Under the pieces are notes generated by a model. That model was given only the letters and a program-made list of their open reading frames with translations, had not been told where the DNA came from and did not search any database. A program made the position numbers and the translations under genes. A stretch of 64,000 nt of DNA, taken from Chrysopilus asiliformis. Taxonomy: Eukaryota > Arthropoda > Insecta > Diptera > Rhagionidae. Each line of letters begins with the position of its first letter. Within the stretch, counting starts at the first letter, position 1. Where the stretch lies: NCBI GenBank assembly GCA_964034945.1, contig OZ035960.1:32852368-32916367 (forward strand), read 5' to 3'. Below, piece by piece: positions 21,270 to 32,167 of this stretch.

Positions 21270-21615
21270 GTTTTTTTTATAGTTCCAGCCAGAGCTTAGG
21301 GGAAGACCCTTTGACAGCTCAGGATGGTCGGAAGGACAAAAGGAGATGCCGATTTATGTTCTCCTTGAACTTCTGCGGGTTATAGTCCGGGAGAAACACT
21401 TCGGATGGTAGATCGTTCCAAAGTCTTGTTGTTCGCGGAATGTAGAAACTCCTAAACTTTACTGTACGAAAACGGGGAGGCTCAAGGAAGAAGTCGTGCG
21501 CGCGTGCAGCTGAACGAGAGGGTCTAGGGAAGATGTACCGTGGAGGAATAAGTTGGGAAATTTTGGTGGAACATTTCCCATTGAAGATTAGAAACTCTAT
21601 CATTTCAAGAAGACA
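21270..21615 (-). mobile_element. 5'-truncated LINE (3' end)
   Basis: In minus orientation a LINE C-terminal coding end is followed by a short 3' UTR. The UTR ends CTGGAACTATAAAAAA at about 21270, the same terminus as at 2466-2540. Confidence 0.7.
21319..21603 (-). pseudogene. LINE reverse transcriptase C-terminal fragment
   Basis: The 94 codons include FNGKCSTKISQLIPP, then SFYIPRTTRLWNDLPSEVF and NPQKFKENINRHLL. The RTxxWNxLPxxVF…YNxxxFKxxxNRHL pattern is the typical C-terminal end of insect Jockey/CR1-type LINE polyproteins, downstream of the RT domain. Nothing of the RT itself is present, so this is a 5'-truncated copy. It ends close to the LINE 3' terminus. Confidence 0.8.
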
Positions 21616-22968
21616 AATATAAAATTTTCTTTGTTACATGATTTTTAAAGCTTCAAGTAAAGTTCCACGATAATTGATTTCCCAATCCAATCCGAAAAGA
21701 AATGCAGTTTAATTAAATTTTTTATGCGGCGGCTTCTTCACGACTTAATCAAAAGCGAAAGTCCATTAAGGAACGTAAATCTGAATGGCCTACTTTTCCA
21801 TGATAAAAGACCAAAAGACTTGGAAACTGGTTCACCAACAAGCAATTTGTTAAGTCTTTATATCAATGAGACAAAAATCTACAAACAATGCATAGAATTG
21901 ATTTAATGTGGCGAGAAAGCGTGAACATAATTGGAGCGGACAACAGCTCTATCGGTCGGACGCTTGTTCTGCAATGGAGTATCTTTTACCTATGCACACA
22001 TATTACACCTTCGCCTAAGGAACTTGAAATTAGATTCGTTTTGAATTTCGGCACCTTCCCGCTGAGATCCGGCTGAAAGTAAATTAACAACTTTAATGTC
22101 AATGGTTTTTATGCTTGGTACTCTAGAGAGGCCTGCTGTAGGTGATGTAGTTTTACTGTGACTTCTCTATTACTAGCTCTATGTAAAAAAGTATTGCGAG
22201 CCTGAAAATTTTTACTTTCTTGAAGAATTATTTTAGACAAAAATTTTCAATTCTCAATTTGATTGGGCATCACATCGGGCTGTGAATTTTTGCCTACTCG
22301 AATCCGAGTTTTGCTAATATTTCGTTGCTGCAGCTCTAGTTTTCTTATGAACTGGCTACAAGTTTGCAATATGTATTTGTAAGGTTTTACTATCTGCCAA
22401 CAATAAGGCCCACTGTACACTTGTGCTAAGCCAGCTCAGCTATGTTCTTGTTTAGACGTGGACGTTTAGGGATCATGCAGCTAAACTCACCCTAGAAATA
22501 TTTTAGCTCATCCTAAAAAAACGCAAACAACTGAAATAAATGCCGTTTTTATATTGAAAATATAAATAACAAAAAGTTACATTATCCTAAGGTACAAAGA
22601 GTAACAAATTGTCATTTTAAGTGACCCGTTTCTGGCAAAGTTAAATATGAAAAATTTATGGAGCCCTCTATGCAGCCCTCGGATAATTCAAAGTCACAGG
22701 ATTTGCGTGCTACAAAATCTAGTTTTATAAAAGTTGGTAACCTGACTTGGGAACATTGGATTCGGGACCTTTTCAGCCGAAGCTGGTCAGCTTTCTAAAA
22801 TCGTCTTTCACTGTATTATTTTATTATATTTTTAAACCCTTTAAGTTATTGAAATAATTTCCCAGAATTGATATGGACTTTACACCCCTCTAGCAATCGA
22901 GGCGAGTTACGCTCATTTCTTCAAACAATTATTTTATAACAAAATCTTATGTAATAAAATTTTAAAAA
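21616..22968. other. No recognisable gene
   Basis: About 1.35 kb with only short anonymous ORFs (21724-21906, 21888-22076). Confidence 0.4.
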
Positions 22969-22970
22969 TA

Positions 22971-23052
22971 CAGTAATCCCTCCAACTGCGCGGTTCCGAT
23001 TTGCGCGCTCTTTTTGTGGAACATATCTACCGCGCAGTTGGAGGGATTGCTG
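22971..23052. mobile_element. 82-bp palindromic MITE
   Basis: The left end CAGTAATCCCTCCAACTGCG returns inverted at the right end. Arms are 24 bp with one mismatch. TA flanks both sides (22969-22970 and 23053-23054). The CAGTAATCC start and TA duplication fit pogo/Tigger-mobilised MITEs. Confidence 0.8.
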
Positions 23053-23054
23053 TA

Positions 23055-24350
23055 TTTCCATTTTATAGTTTAAAATGCACAGGAAATGCTCTAAATTTTT
23101 AATAAATGACAAATAAGGCAAACCGCAAAATAATGTTAGGAAAATGGAAACAAAAATTTCTGAAAAAATACGGTGCATATTTTTTTAAAAATCAAGTTTA
23201 ATATCGAAATCATTTGATGATCACTATTTTGTTCTTAAGATGATTAAATGCCATACTTTATTGAATGCATGAATTGTTTTGGCGGAGAAAGTCGTCCGTC
23301 TTTCAATTGAATTGAACGCTCCATTAATAAAAGACGTTTGAATTTAGAAAAGTGGCGCAAGACGAATGAAACATCTCCCACATAGAAAAATGAATGGGTG
23401 TCCAACATAAAACTGGTCCCTATTCCTGATGAGATCGAGTAAAATTCCATCTTTAACTCCATTTGGAAAACAGAAAAACGATTTTTTTTTGCCATAGCCC
23501 CCATGATCAACGTTCCGTGAAGTTGATCGCGAAAAACCGCCAAATCGTTTTAAAATTGAGACATATTTTGGTAAAGAACGTTGCTGCGTCGACGTTTGGC
23601 TGGAAAATAAGTCGCCGTGAAAACTTAATTCGTTTAAAATTCTATGGAACGACATGAAACTCAAGCATAATTTGAGACAAGTTCAAGGCTGTTGACAAAG
23701 TAAATTGCCGTCATTTTACCAAGAATCCAGCGGCAGAGTTTAACCCATAATGAAGAAAATGGAACAAAAATCTTTTGAAAATTTCGATAAAAGCGCTGTA
23801 AAAATGCTGCTATAATTATGAAAAATCGAGGTGAATGAATTTGAAGTTGAGTAAGAAGAAGAAGGAATAATTTCCCATTGTAAAATTTGACCTTATTTAC
23901 TCAACGGATTTTCCTTAAATGAAATATTATTAAAGGCATAAGTCGACCATAATAAGCCACACTATTTTGCAAATATGCCATCGTCAATAACCGAAAATAT
24001 TTGCATTGACGGGTAATTTTTGGATTGAACAGATGCGACCATACAATTAGCTCCATTCAAATACTTGAATTCTATTTATAATATCTGTTTGATCAAACGA
24101 ACGAAGCATTCATCTCACATATGGCAACTACATAACTTCACATATTGACACTTACACAAATAACTATATCTATAATAACACATACTTGATATGCTGCAGT
24201 TATAGTTAATATGTTAATAACAATCAATAATAAATAGAAAGGATACCGGAAGGGCAGAACTACAAATTGCTTTGCAATCACAAATCCTTTGGTGCATGTT
24301 TCCAATATAAACGCATACATATTTATGCTGGGTAAGTGTTTCGTATTTTG
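23055..24350. other. No recognisable gene
   Basis: About 1.3 kb. Overlapping ORFs of 60-106 codons on both strands at 23244-23664 have no recognisable domain. Confidence 0.4.
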
Positions 24351-24640
24351 AGCTTGGCCTTAGCTTGGCCCCAGATTGACCAAATAGTGGCGCTTTTAAT
24401 GCGAAACTAGCCTCTACGAGGCCTGCTCTAAAGTTATCATGTCACAAACCGTTGTTTGGAGAAAAAGTAGTAAGTGCTAGAAGACCGCAAAAGATTTTGC
24501 CAGCACTTAGTATTTTTCTCCCAAAAAATAGTTTGTAACGTGATAACTCTAGGGTAGGTTATCACTCGTAGACGCTAGTTTCGTACTAAAAGCCCACTGT
24601 TTGGCCAAGCTCAGGCCAAGCTAGTTTTATTTTAAAATTG
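24351..24640. repeat. Palindromic MITE, whole copy
   Basis: The left arm (24351-24495) folds on an imperfect right arm (24498-24640). It has AGCTTGGCC near both outer ends and CTAGCCTCTACGAGG opposite CTCGTAGACGCTAG. The left half is repeated, inverted and without change, at 25295-25439. Confidence 0.75.
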
Positions 24641-24845
24641 GTCAATATTTAAGTTTTTCGTTTGATTGAATTTACTGAAATATCTTATGTGAACAATTTT
24701 TTCAAATATTTCGAGAACCGTTACAGATATTTTTACCCGCGAAGAAAAAATTTCCCTTCCGGGCGTCCACTATATTGTATACCTATATAACGAACGTCCA
24801 GTATAGCGAACAGCAGTTTCGAATTATTATTACGTATTATTATTA

Positions 24846-24880
<35 letters not shown>

Positions 24881-25294
24881 GCATCTCTATAGTGAAAGAC
24901 GAAAAATTTTGTTATTCTATATAACGAAAAACTATTTGTTTCGTAAATAATGTGTGTTATACGTGAAACCGTCGCGAAAAATTAACCTTTTAAGGTAATG
25001 TAATCAGTTTAAGTGGGATTTGTAACGCTTATACATACATTAAAGCATTATCCCACTTAAGAATAAATCGTATTAAAATTTCCCTCAATCTAAAATCTCA
25101 TTATGATAATGTTCATAAAAACATATGTGGATATTTAATGCGCATTTCGTTATAACGAACCCGATTTAACGTACGGGCTGAACATTATATATGTAGGTCG
25201 ATATATTGGGCCTCCACTGTATTTTGCAGTCACTGAGTTTCAGTTCATACAAAATTATTGGGCAAAGTGACTGTATTACCGAAGATAGAGGTAA
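24641..25294. other. Spacer between foldback arms
   Basis: Contains the ATT microsatellite. It also has paired blocks reminiscent of a decayed pogo-type element (TATAACGAACG near 24790, CGTTATAACGAACCCG near 25148, CCACTGTA near 25213). The ends do not pair well, so I do not assign an element. Confidence 0.35.
24827..24880. repeat. (ATT)n microsatellite
   Basis: Run of ATT with few interruptions. Confidence 0.9.
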
Positions 25295-25439
25295 ATCTTT
25301 TGCGGTCTTCTAGCACTTACTACTTTTTCTCCAAACAACGGTTTGTGACATGATAACTTTAGAGCAGGCCTCGTAGAGGCTAGTTTCGCATTAAAAGCGC
25401 CACTATTTGGTCAATCTGGGGCCAAGCTAAGGCCAAGCT
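25295..25439 (-). repeat. Half copy of MITE, inverted and identical
   Basis: I read the reverse complement as identical to 24351-24495 over all 145 bases. Only this half is present here. Confidence 0.85.
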
Positions 25440-25927
25440 AGTTTCACCTTAAAATTTCACCATATTTAAGTTTTTCGTATTTTAGTTATAATTTTTTACA
25501 CAATCTGTTCTATTCTAACATAGGTTGTCTTTAAACTTTGATCGACGTACATATTGTGTGACACAAGGAGGTAATAGTAAGCCTCGTAGAGACTAGTTAG
25601 GCCGTATATTCACCATTAACATGAGTTTTTTTAAATAATGTATCAATCGGGTTATTTACTTTAATAAAAAACAGTATGACTTCAAAAAAATGTATACAAT
25701 TTTACTGTGCCATACCTTTTTTAATTGTATAAATTATTGTATTTTGAATTCTATAACTCCAACATCTACACATTCCCAAGAAACAATTCGTAACCGAGGT
25801 TACAAAGGCAACCAGCGTTACAAAATAACCAGTTACTAACTGGTTTCAATGTGGTTATTTTGTAACCGGTTGACAAATAACGCAATTGAAACGTTTCTAC
25901 ATAGTTACGCAAAAACCTCTTTTAAAC

Positions 25928-26455
25928 TCTGGTTTCAAATTGGTTGCTTTTAAAACCGGTTATGGTTAAAACTTGTTTGAAACGGTTATTTTAAAACCAG
26001 TTTTAACCTTAGGGCTTCAAATTGGTTGTTTTTAAAACCGGTTATGGTTAAAACTTGTTTGAAACGGTTATTTTAAAACCAGTTTTAACCTTAGGGCTTC
26101 AAATTGGTTGTTTTTAAAACCGGTTATGGTTCAAACTTGTTTGAAATGGTTATTTTAAAACCAGTTTTAACCTTAGGGCTTCAAATTGGTTGTTTTTAAA
26201 ACCGGTTATGGTTCAAACTTGTTTGAAATGGTTATTTTAAAACCAGTTTTAACTTTAGGGCTTCAAATTGGTTGTTTTTAAAACCGGTTATGGTTCAAAC
26301 TTGTTTGAAACGGTTATTTTAAAACCAGTTTTAACTTTAGGGCTTCAAATTGGTTGTTTTTAAAACCGGTTATGGTTCAAACTTGTTTGAAACGGTTATT
26401 TTAAAACCAGTTTTAACTTTAGGGCTTCAAATTGGTTGCTTTTTTACCAATTTAA
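25928..26455. repeat. 82-bp tandem repeat, six to seven copies
   Basis: GGGCTTCAAATTGG recurs at 26012, 26094, 26176, 26258, 26340 and 26422, exactly 82 bp apart. Each unit holds AAAACCGGTTATGGTT and GGTTATTTTAAAACCAG, which are themselves near-palindromic. Confidence 0.92.
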
Positions 26456-26559
26456 AAGAAACCGTTCTGCAATGGTAATTTTAAAACCGAATTGAAGTCT
26501 CGTGTTTAAAGTGGGTTGGTGTTGTCACCACTTTGTAGTAACCAGTTTTAAACTTGCAA

Positions 26560-26790
26560 AAAATTTTTGAATTTGTATGGGAGGGAGCGGAAGGGGTAGT
26601 TCAATTTTTCCCATTTTCGGAGGAGGTTTATCTTTTGATAAAACCCTGTTCTCCGCCAAATTTCAACTTTCTACTTCAATTAGTTCTCAAGTTTTCAAAT
26701 GTTTTTTATAAAAACTTTCAACATTATATCCACTTTTACTTATTATATTATGTAAGAAAGGTATCATCTTGCCGTTAGGTGGATTAAGCT
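26560..26790 (-). repeat. Dispersed repeat family B, copy 1
   Basis: The reverse complement matches 35985-36230. Both have CACCTAACGG, ATGRTACCTTTCTTACATAAT, a GTAGAAAGTT segment and CATACAAAT at the far end. Non-coding. Confidence 0.65.
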
Positions 26791-28499
26791 GTGTTTTAAA
26801 TAAATATCTTGTCTGTCCTCATATGGACTATTTGAAGATTGGCCTTTGGCAATTGTAGCTTTTCTTATGTTTTAGTGATGAATTTATGTTTTATGTGATT
26901 CTTCCGAGTTATTATTGAAAACCGTAAAAATATTCTTAAATTAAGGATATTTAAATATTTTTAGGCTCTTTTGATTTGTAAAATGGTAATTTTAATCTGT
27001 AAATAGTCCGTTTTTATTTACAAAAGTATCCATAAAAGTCTGCAAAATACTCTACTTAATATGTAAACGGCTAAAATGGAACTAAAAAAATTTTTTTTGT
27101 TAAAAGCATTTTTTTTAAATTTTTTAAATGATTCTACATTGTTAAATTAGGTGTCAGAATAATTCGAATATCCAAATTCGGCTTAAAACTCGAATTTCGA
27201 TCTGATAACAGAAACCAAATCGTGAATAAAGAAGAGTTACAGTTTGGTTAGAAAGTTCTCCAAATGTAACAAATGGGTTGCTTTTGCAACCTCGGAGAAA
27301 CTGATTTTTTTAATTGATCTAAATTTCAAACATGCAGTGTTGCCATATATGTATGAAAAATTAGGGACTAAAAATTGGCGAATTAAAATTTATCAAGCAA
27401 TTTGATCAAACCAAAAGACTTAGTTGAATTCTAATATACACTTTTTGCAGTTAAATTTATTGCAATTTTTTGCAGAAAAGAACTTGAAATACAATAAATT
27501 ACTGAATAGAACAAAACACAAAAGTTTCTATCAAATATTTTTTAGCTTAAACCTAAACTAGCCATTTCTATAGCCGATTGTTCTCTACAGTAAGCTTGTC
27601 CTTGTCTTTCCTCTTTTAGTCTTGGCTCCGAGTTGCGTCAGGTTCAGCTCGTCGCTATTACTACATTACTACAGCGCATTTTCATACTTTTAAAAGTTTT
27701 TCAAATAAAGTTTTTATGAAACAAATTTGAAACATGAATAAAATGACATCTTCATCAAGTTTTTTAGTTTTAAGATCAATTGTTGGGTATTTAACTGTAT
27801 TTGAACAAAAGCAGTTAATCTTAAACACAAGCGCAAATTCTTTGACAAAAAAATATTTAAAAAAAAATTTTAATTTTTGAACATTGATACATAAAATTGA
27901 GTTTATTGTAATATTATAATAACAAATTTCAAAATACGGGAAATTTTCCCACAAAAGAGAAATTTAAATTTAATCTTAAAATCTGGCTGTGCTTAAAAAA
28001 CAGAAAATGAAATACTTTTTGCACGCATGGCAATACTTTTAGACATCAGTCATTTGATCAGTGTAGTTCTGAGTGGATGTTCCTTGTGTTTTTGCTGCGT
28101 CGATTTGTCGATTTTTTTCGTGCTGTTAATCATAGAATTCAAGTAGGTAAGTAAAAACATTTTAATACATTTTTGATTTCAAGCATTTTCCACCAATAAA
28201 TAATCGTAGTTTTCGGATTTTTTTTGTGTTATTTCCTTGATGGCTTTTCTTTAGTTGTGTGTGTGGAATCGAAAATTCCTTGCAAATGGCGATCTTGCTG
28301 TAGATTGAAAACTTTGGAAGTGTGAAGCCCGGTGATATTTCGTGAACAAAGGCAATAAAACAACGGGTTTAGAATTCGACAGTGCCTTATAAAATAGTTA
28401 AGTGGTTGAATCAACGTTGGGATAACCCAAAACGCTGCGCTTTTTAACCCTACTTTCACACAGATTGACATAGAAATTTTATTGTGACAGTAGGTAAAA
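26791..28499. other. No recognisable gene; possible 5' UTR exon
   Basis: About 1.7 kb, AT-rich. At 28058-28065 ATCAGTGT resembles the arthropod initiator TCAGT. A good splice donor, TAG/GTAAGT, follows at 28146/28147. This could be a non-coding first exon for the gene at 29057. The ORF at 27682-27954 on - is unrecognised. Confidence 0.35.
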
Positions 28500-28985
28500 A
28501 ATGGCTGTGCCACGCAAAAAAAATATTGTTTGAAAAAAAAAACGAAATTGTTTATTGTGCGGGCAATTGCTCGAAATTTCGGATTTCATATCCACTCTCC
28601 CAGCCTAACAAAAACAATAATCTTGGCAAAAAAGATTTTTATATATGGCTGTAAATTAACAGATGTTGAATCTTTTTATAAATTACCGTTGCTATCGAGT
28701 CATTTGCACATATTTAAATCTACTGGTAAATCCGCATCGCCAATATTTTGGGACATTGACGTTATCTTATGTAAAGTTTTTAAAATTAAAACATAAGTGA
28801 ATGAGAAAGTTTTTTTTGCCATTAGTACATTCCTTGGTCACAAATTATTTGTGCTTTGGTATTGTAATAATTTCATTGATAGTTTTTCAAACGTATTTAA
28901 CATTAAATTTGACAAAAAAGGTGAAAAATGCTTCAAGTTGAAATTAAACTGTAATAATTATACAATATTTAGAAATTTGAAATGA
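28500..28985 (+). other. Anonymous open frames upstream of the spliced gene
   Basis: Two + strand frames lie back to back, 28530-28796 (88 codons) and 28797-28985 (62 codons). The first contains VESFYKLPLLSSHLHIFKST and FWDIDVILCKVFKI, which reads like real protein more than like random AT-rich translation. I cannot place it. It may be a decayed gene of the same element, or lie in an intron of the downstream gene. Confidence 0.3.
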
Positions 28986-29056
28986 AAATTATATGTTTTT
29001 TACTTATTTCGGTTGTTTTATTGTTGTTAAAATTTTGCAGGCTATAAAATTTATAT

Positions 29057-30683
29057 ATGTTTTGCATCGTCGAAACAATTGAAAACGGGGAAAGGTTATG
29101 TACCGCAGTTCCGCAAAATTGGATCAAAGAAAATATTTTCTTTTGGCCTAAAAATAAATCTGTAAGAGGAAGATGCGCTTGTATTGCACCAGCTTCAGAT
29201 TGGAAACAAATTCCAAGCAAAATTTTAACCGATAACATTGGTAAGAATTTGTGACTGTAGTTTTCCGATTTGTAATTTCTTTTTTTTTCGCATAGATTCT
29301 TATGAAGAAGCTTTGCGACTAGAACAGGAGGCGGAAGATACTTCCAGTAGCAAAGTAGAAGGAACTGTAAAAATTTTGAAGGAGTTGACAGCAAACGATT
29401 TTGATTTAAACAAAATGATATCTACAGAATCAATTTGTAAGTATTTTTTTCGAAATTTTGATAACATAAGTATTTTGATTAAAAACACCCTGGTTTTGAT
29501 TGTCGTGTAGTTTTCGACAAAAGTCGTTTTACGTGTTTTTGTTTGTAGAGAAGCACTAACAGCGACTCTTGTTGAAAACGACACCACAATCGTAATCAGA
29601 ATGTTTATTTTGATCATTTAATTTAGCTTTTTACAAATTAAATTTAGCCTTTCACAAATCACATTCGCCTAGAATTTTTTCTAGCCATGAATTTTATTTT
29701 GCGTGAAAATTTACCGAGCTCTCACATAATTTAGACATTTTATACAAGAATTGAGAAATTTTGTAACCCTCCAATAACAACTCTGAAAATGTTTATGAAA
29801 ATCAAATTCATCACGAAGAAGAAATTGCTAAACGTTCTTAGATTAATTTTATCTGCAAAAGGCTGAATTTGATTTATAAAAAGCTGAGTTTGACCTGCAA
29901 AAAAGTAAATTTGATGTGTAAAAGGTTTTGTATGAAGAGTATCTCTATTAATTTATTTTATTTTCCAGCTATTTCCAGCTATCAGTTTCCTGCCACAGAA
30001 GTTGAAGATTTAGAGCAGTTAGAATCTCAATTACGTACATCGCCAGACTTTAAAATTAAATTGGTAATTATTGATTTCTCATGTTTTAAAATGCATTTTA
30101 AATTAATTTATTCTATTTTGCAATTGTAAGTTTGTTAATGTGTGTTTTTATCGTATATACAGATACAAAAGCTATCAACCTTCGGCGGAAAAGACGAAAA
30201 AAAAAGCAGGAACGTATGTGTATTTCTCTTCTCTGATAAACTTCTACAAAATTATTCGTGGGCAGGTACTACGAGCAAAAAAATATTCAGTTCGTTTAAG
30301 GAAATAAACAATGTCATTTTAAGAGGTGTGCGGAACCATTACAACTCATACACAGAGCACGAGCACCAAAATTGCATGCAACAACACTTGAAATTTGTAA
30401 AGTTTCGGCTTGAAAGAAAAGTGTAAGTTTTGTGCACTTTGTTCATTTGAATTCTTAGTAATTTTTTTACAGTACAAGTGAGGTAACTGCAATATAGGAG
30501 ACGTAGATATTTTTATTCTATTTCGTATTTTTCGATTTTTAATCTTAATATTTAACTGTAATCAGTACGATTTGTTAACATACAAAGAATTTTTGTATTA
30601 TTTTTTTTTGCTTTAGAGGCAATTTTTTCCAAGAAAACTGTAACAACTTTCAGATTGTAGAAGAAGAAATAATGCCTAAGTGA
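29057..30683 (+). CDS. Spliced DUF4806-type gene (five coding exons)
   Basis: I reconstruct five exons: 29057-29240, 29296-29436, 29969-30063, 30163-30422 and 30617-30683. Every junction has GT and AG and keeps the frame, giving 248 aa. Exon 1 follows an acceptor TTTTGCAG at 29040, and an in-frame stop lies just upstream of the ATG. Residues 1-60 (MFCIVETIENG, VPQNWI, FFWP) match the N-terminal module common in insect and cnidarian DUF4806 proteins. DSYEEALRLEQEAEDTSS (62-79) is the usual linker. Residues 115-225 (FPATEVEDLEQLESQLR, LSTFGGKD, NYSWAGTTSKKIF) read as the DUF4806 domain, whose function is unknown. If the GTAAGT donor at 30423 is not used, translation stops at 30426 (227 aa). The final TGA lies inside a hairpin MITE, so the C-terminus may be altered. 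The family call is from memory of its pattern. Confidence 0.65.
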
Positions 30684-30820
30684 GCAAATTGCTATCTAAT
30701 GTCTTATTTTCGAGAACATTTCCATGTATAAGTAATCGTTTCTGTGATCGAGTGATTACTTTTACATGGAAATGTTATCGAAAAGTAAGGCCTTTGATAA
30801 GTAAGGCATTGTTTACTTAG
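30675..30820. mobile_element. Hairpin MITE at the end of the spliced gene
   Basis: CCTAAGTGAGCAA at the left pairs with TTGTTTACTTAG at the right. CATTTCCATGTATAAGTAAT pairs with ATTACTTTTACATGGAAATG near the loop (about 30737-30752). There are several mismatches, so it is an old palindromic MITE. Confidence 0.7.
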
Positions 30821-31700
30821 ACATTACTCTTCCCTTAAAACTCATTACATTTGAAAGACCTCTCAATTTTCTTCAAATAAATAATCTTCGGACAAGTTGG
30901 CAAACATTCCTATTTTTTTTTTGGAATAAATTTTTGAACATACTAAGAATTGTACTGTTTTTTGTATTTTTTTACTTTCCAATAAAGAACATAAAAAAAC
31001 TTCATATTAATTTTTTTTTATTTTTCAAACTATTATTATTGTTTTTCAGGTTGTTGATAAATAATAATTTTATTTTTTCAGGTATTTTGTAACGGTTTTT
31101 GAACCACAGTTACAAAATGAGTAAAAACTGAACGTTAATTTAATGGTTTATAATAACCTGCTCAGAACCAAGGTTACATAACAGCTGTAATTTCGGTTAG
31201 AGCAACAGTTGTTTAACATTATTGTAACGTTATTTTACCAGTTTTTTTTAACCCTTTGGTAACACAGATATCAAAACCGTTACACAATGAAAATGTAACT
31301 TCTTTCTGTGATTTGTCATGGTTTCAAAAGGGTTAATTTTGTATGGTTCATTAATGGTTATTTTATAACGTTACTATGGTGTTGTCAAACAATTGTACTT
31401 TACTCCCTTTGTAACCTTCGTTACAGAACCATTTTTGTTAAACGTTATAATAACGGATTTTTTGCAACTTTTTTTTACTCATGGTTACAAAAAAACGCGG
31501 CGTTTTTGGTTGTGACAAGGTTGCCAGCCTGTTATTGTTACGTTATTTAAACCCATTTTTAACTTCATAGGTTTCTCAACGTATGTTGCAAAACCATTGC
31601 ACAACCGGATTTTAACCAGTTTTGGTTACTTGGGTTTTTATACACATTCACACATGTTTATACACATTCACACATATTTAGATATTCGCGATTGGCATGG
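30821..31700. other. Right subterminal region and flank
   Basis: 30821-31070 is AT-rich and anonymous. 31075-31630 is packed with GTAAC/GGTTA-type motifs and forms the right subterminal zone of the putative element. 31637-31678 repeats TTATACACATTCACACAT twice. No gene. Confidence 0.45.
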
Positions 31701-31955
31701 TTAGTAAATCTCCTTGGGAAAAGCCTTTCTATATTTTATTTCAATTTTCAAGACCTTTTTAGACATAAGAAAAGTTGAAATTAAAAACAACAAAATTCTA
31801 GCTATTGACACAAATAAATTACCTGAGAGGACAACGTATATTTGCCCGTGGGAGAAAACGGGCTCATACAACACAATCCCCACTTTGTCAAATGTCTGGC
31901 CTTGAGATTTGTTGATGGTCATGGAAAACGCAGGTCGAATGGGAAAATACAATAT
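31701..31955 (-). pseudogene. Helitron helicase C-terminal fragment
   Basis: The minus strand reads [20 protein letters not shown], then [20 protein letters not shown]. [26 protein letters not shown] and FSHGQLYVALSR are the last helicase motifs of the PIF1-type domain in Helitron Rep-helicase proteins. After YVVLS the expected R-[VA] continuation is lost (GNLFVS…), so the frame has decayed. Only about 45 residues of homology remain, with no Rep domain. An eukaryotic PIF1 helicase is the alternative, but the FSHGQ wording favours a Helitron. Confidence 0.8.
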
Positions 31956-32043
31956 AATAATAGCTGTGTCAAAATTTTCCGCTTATAATTAATCATTAAA
32001 GTTAAATTTCCAACAACGGCAGAGTATTGAAAAACTAAGTTAT

Positions 32044-32090
32044 TTACATAAGTTTTAATGAAAAACTTCAATTCATTAAAACTTATGTAA
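32044..32090. repeat. 19-bp perfect hairpin
   Basis: TTACATAAGTTTTAATGAA at 32044-32062 is followed by its exact inverse at 32072-32090, with a 9-nt loop. Confidence 0.85.
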
Positions 32091-32167
32091 GTTTATTTGA
32101 GTAAAATTATGAAATCAAATTTATTATTTTTCACATCGAATGGACCATTCCTTAGATTTTTTAGATA

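Larger units (their letters stand above)
25778..31630 (+). mobile_element. Putative large DNA element carrying a gene
   Basis: The left end starts CCCAAGAAACAATTCGTAAC. The right end, inverted, starts CCCAAGTAACCAAAACTGG. About 500-750 bp inside each end is dense in AACCGGTT-, GGTTA- and GTAAC-type motifs, and these are rare elsewhere in the window. Between them lie the 82-bp tandem array, a dispersed repeat, and the spliced DUF4806-like gene on +. No transposase is recognised and no clear target-site duplication is visible, so treating the span as one element is a hypothesis. Confidence 0.4.

Noticed and set aside
24760..25230. Complete pogo-type element between the foldback arms
   Set aside because: Motifs such as TATAACGAACG and CCACTGTA are suggestive, but the putative ends are in the wrong orientation to form terminal inverted repeats.
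27330..27360. hAT-like end CAGTGTTGCC near 27341
   Set aside because: Only one short match and no partner end or duplication.
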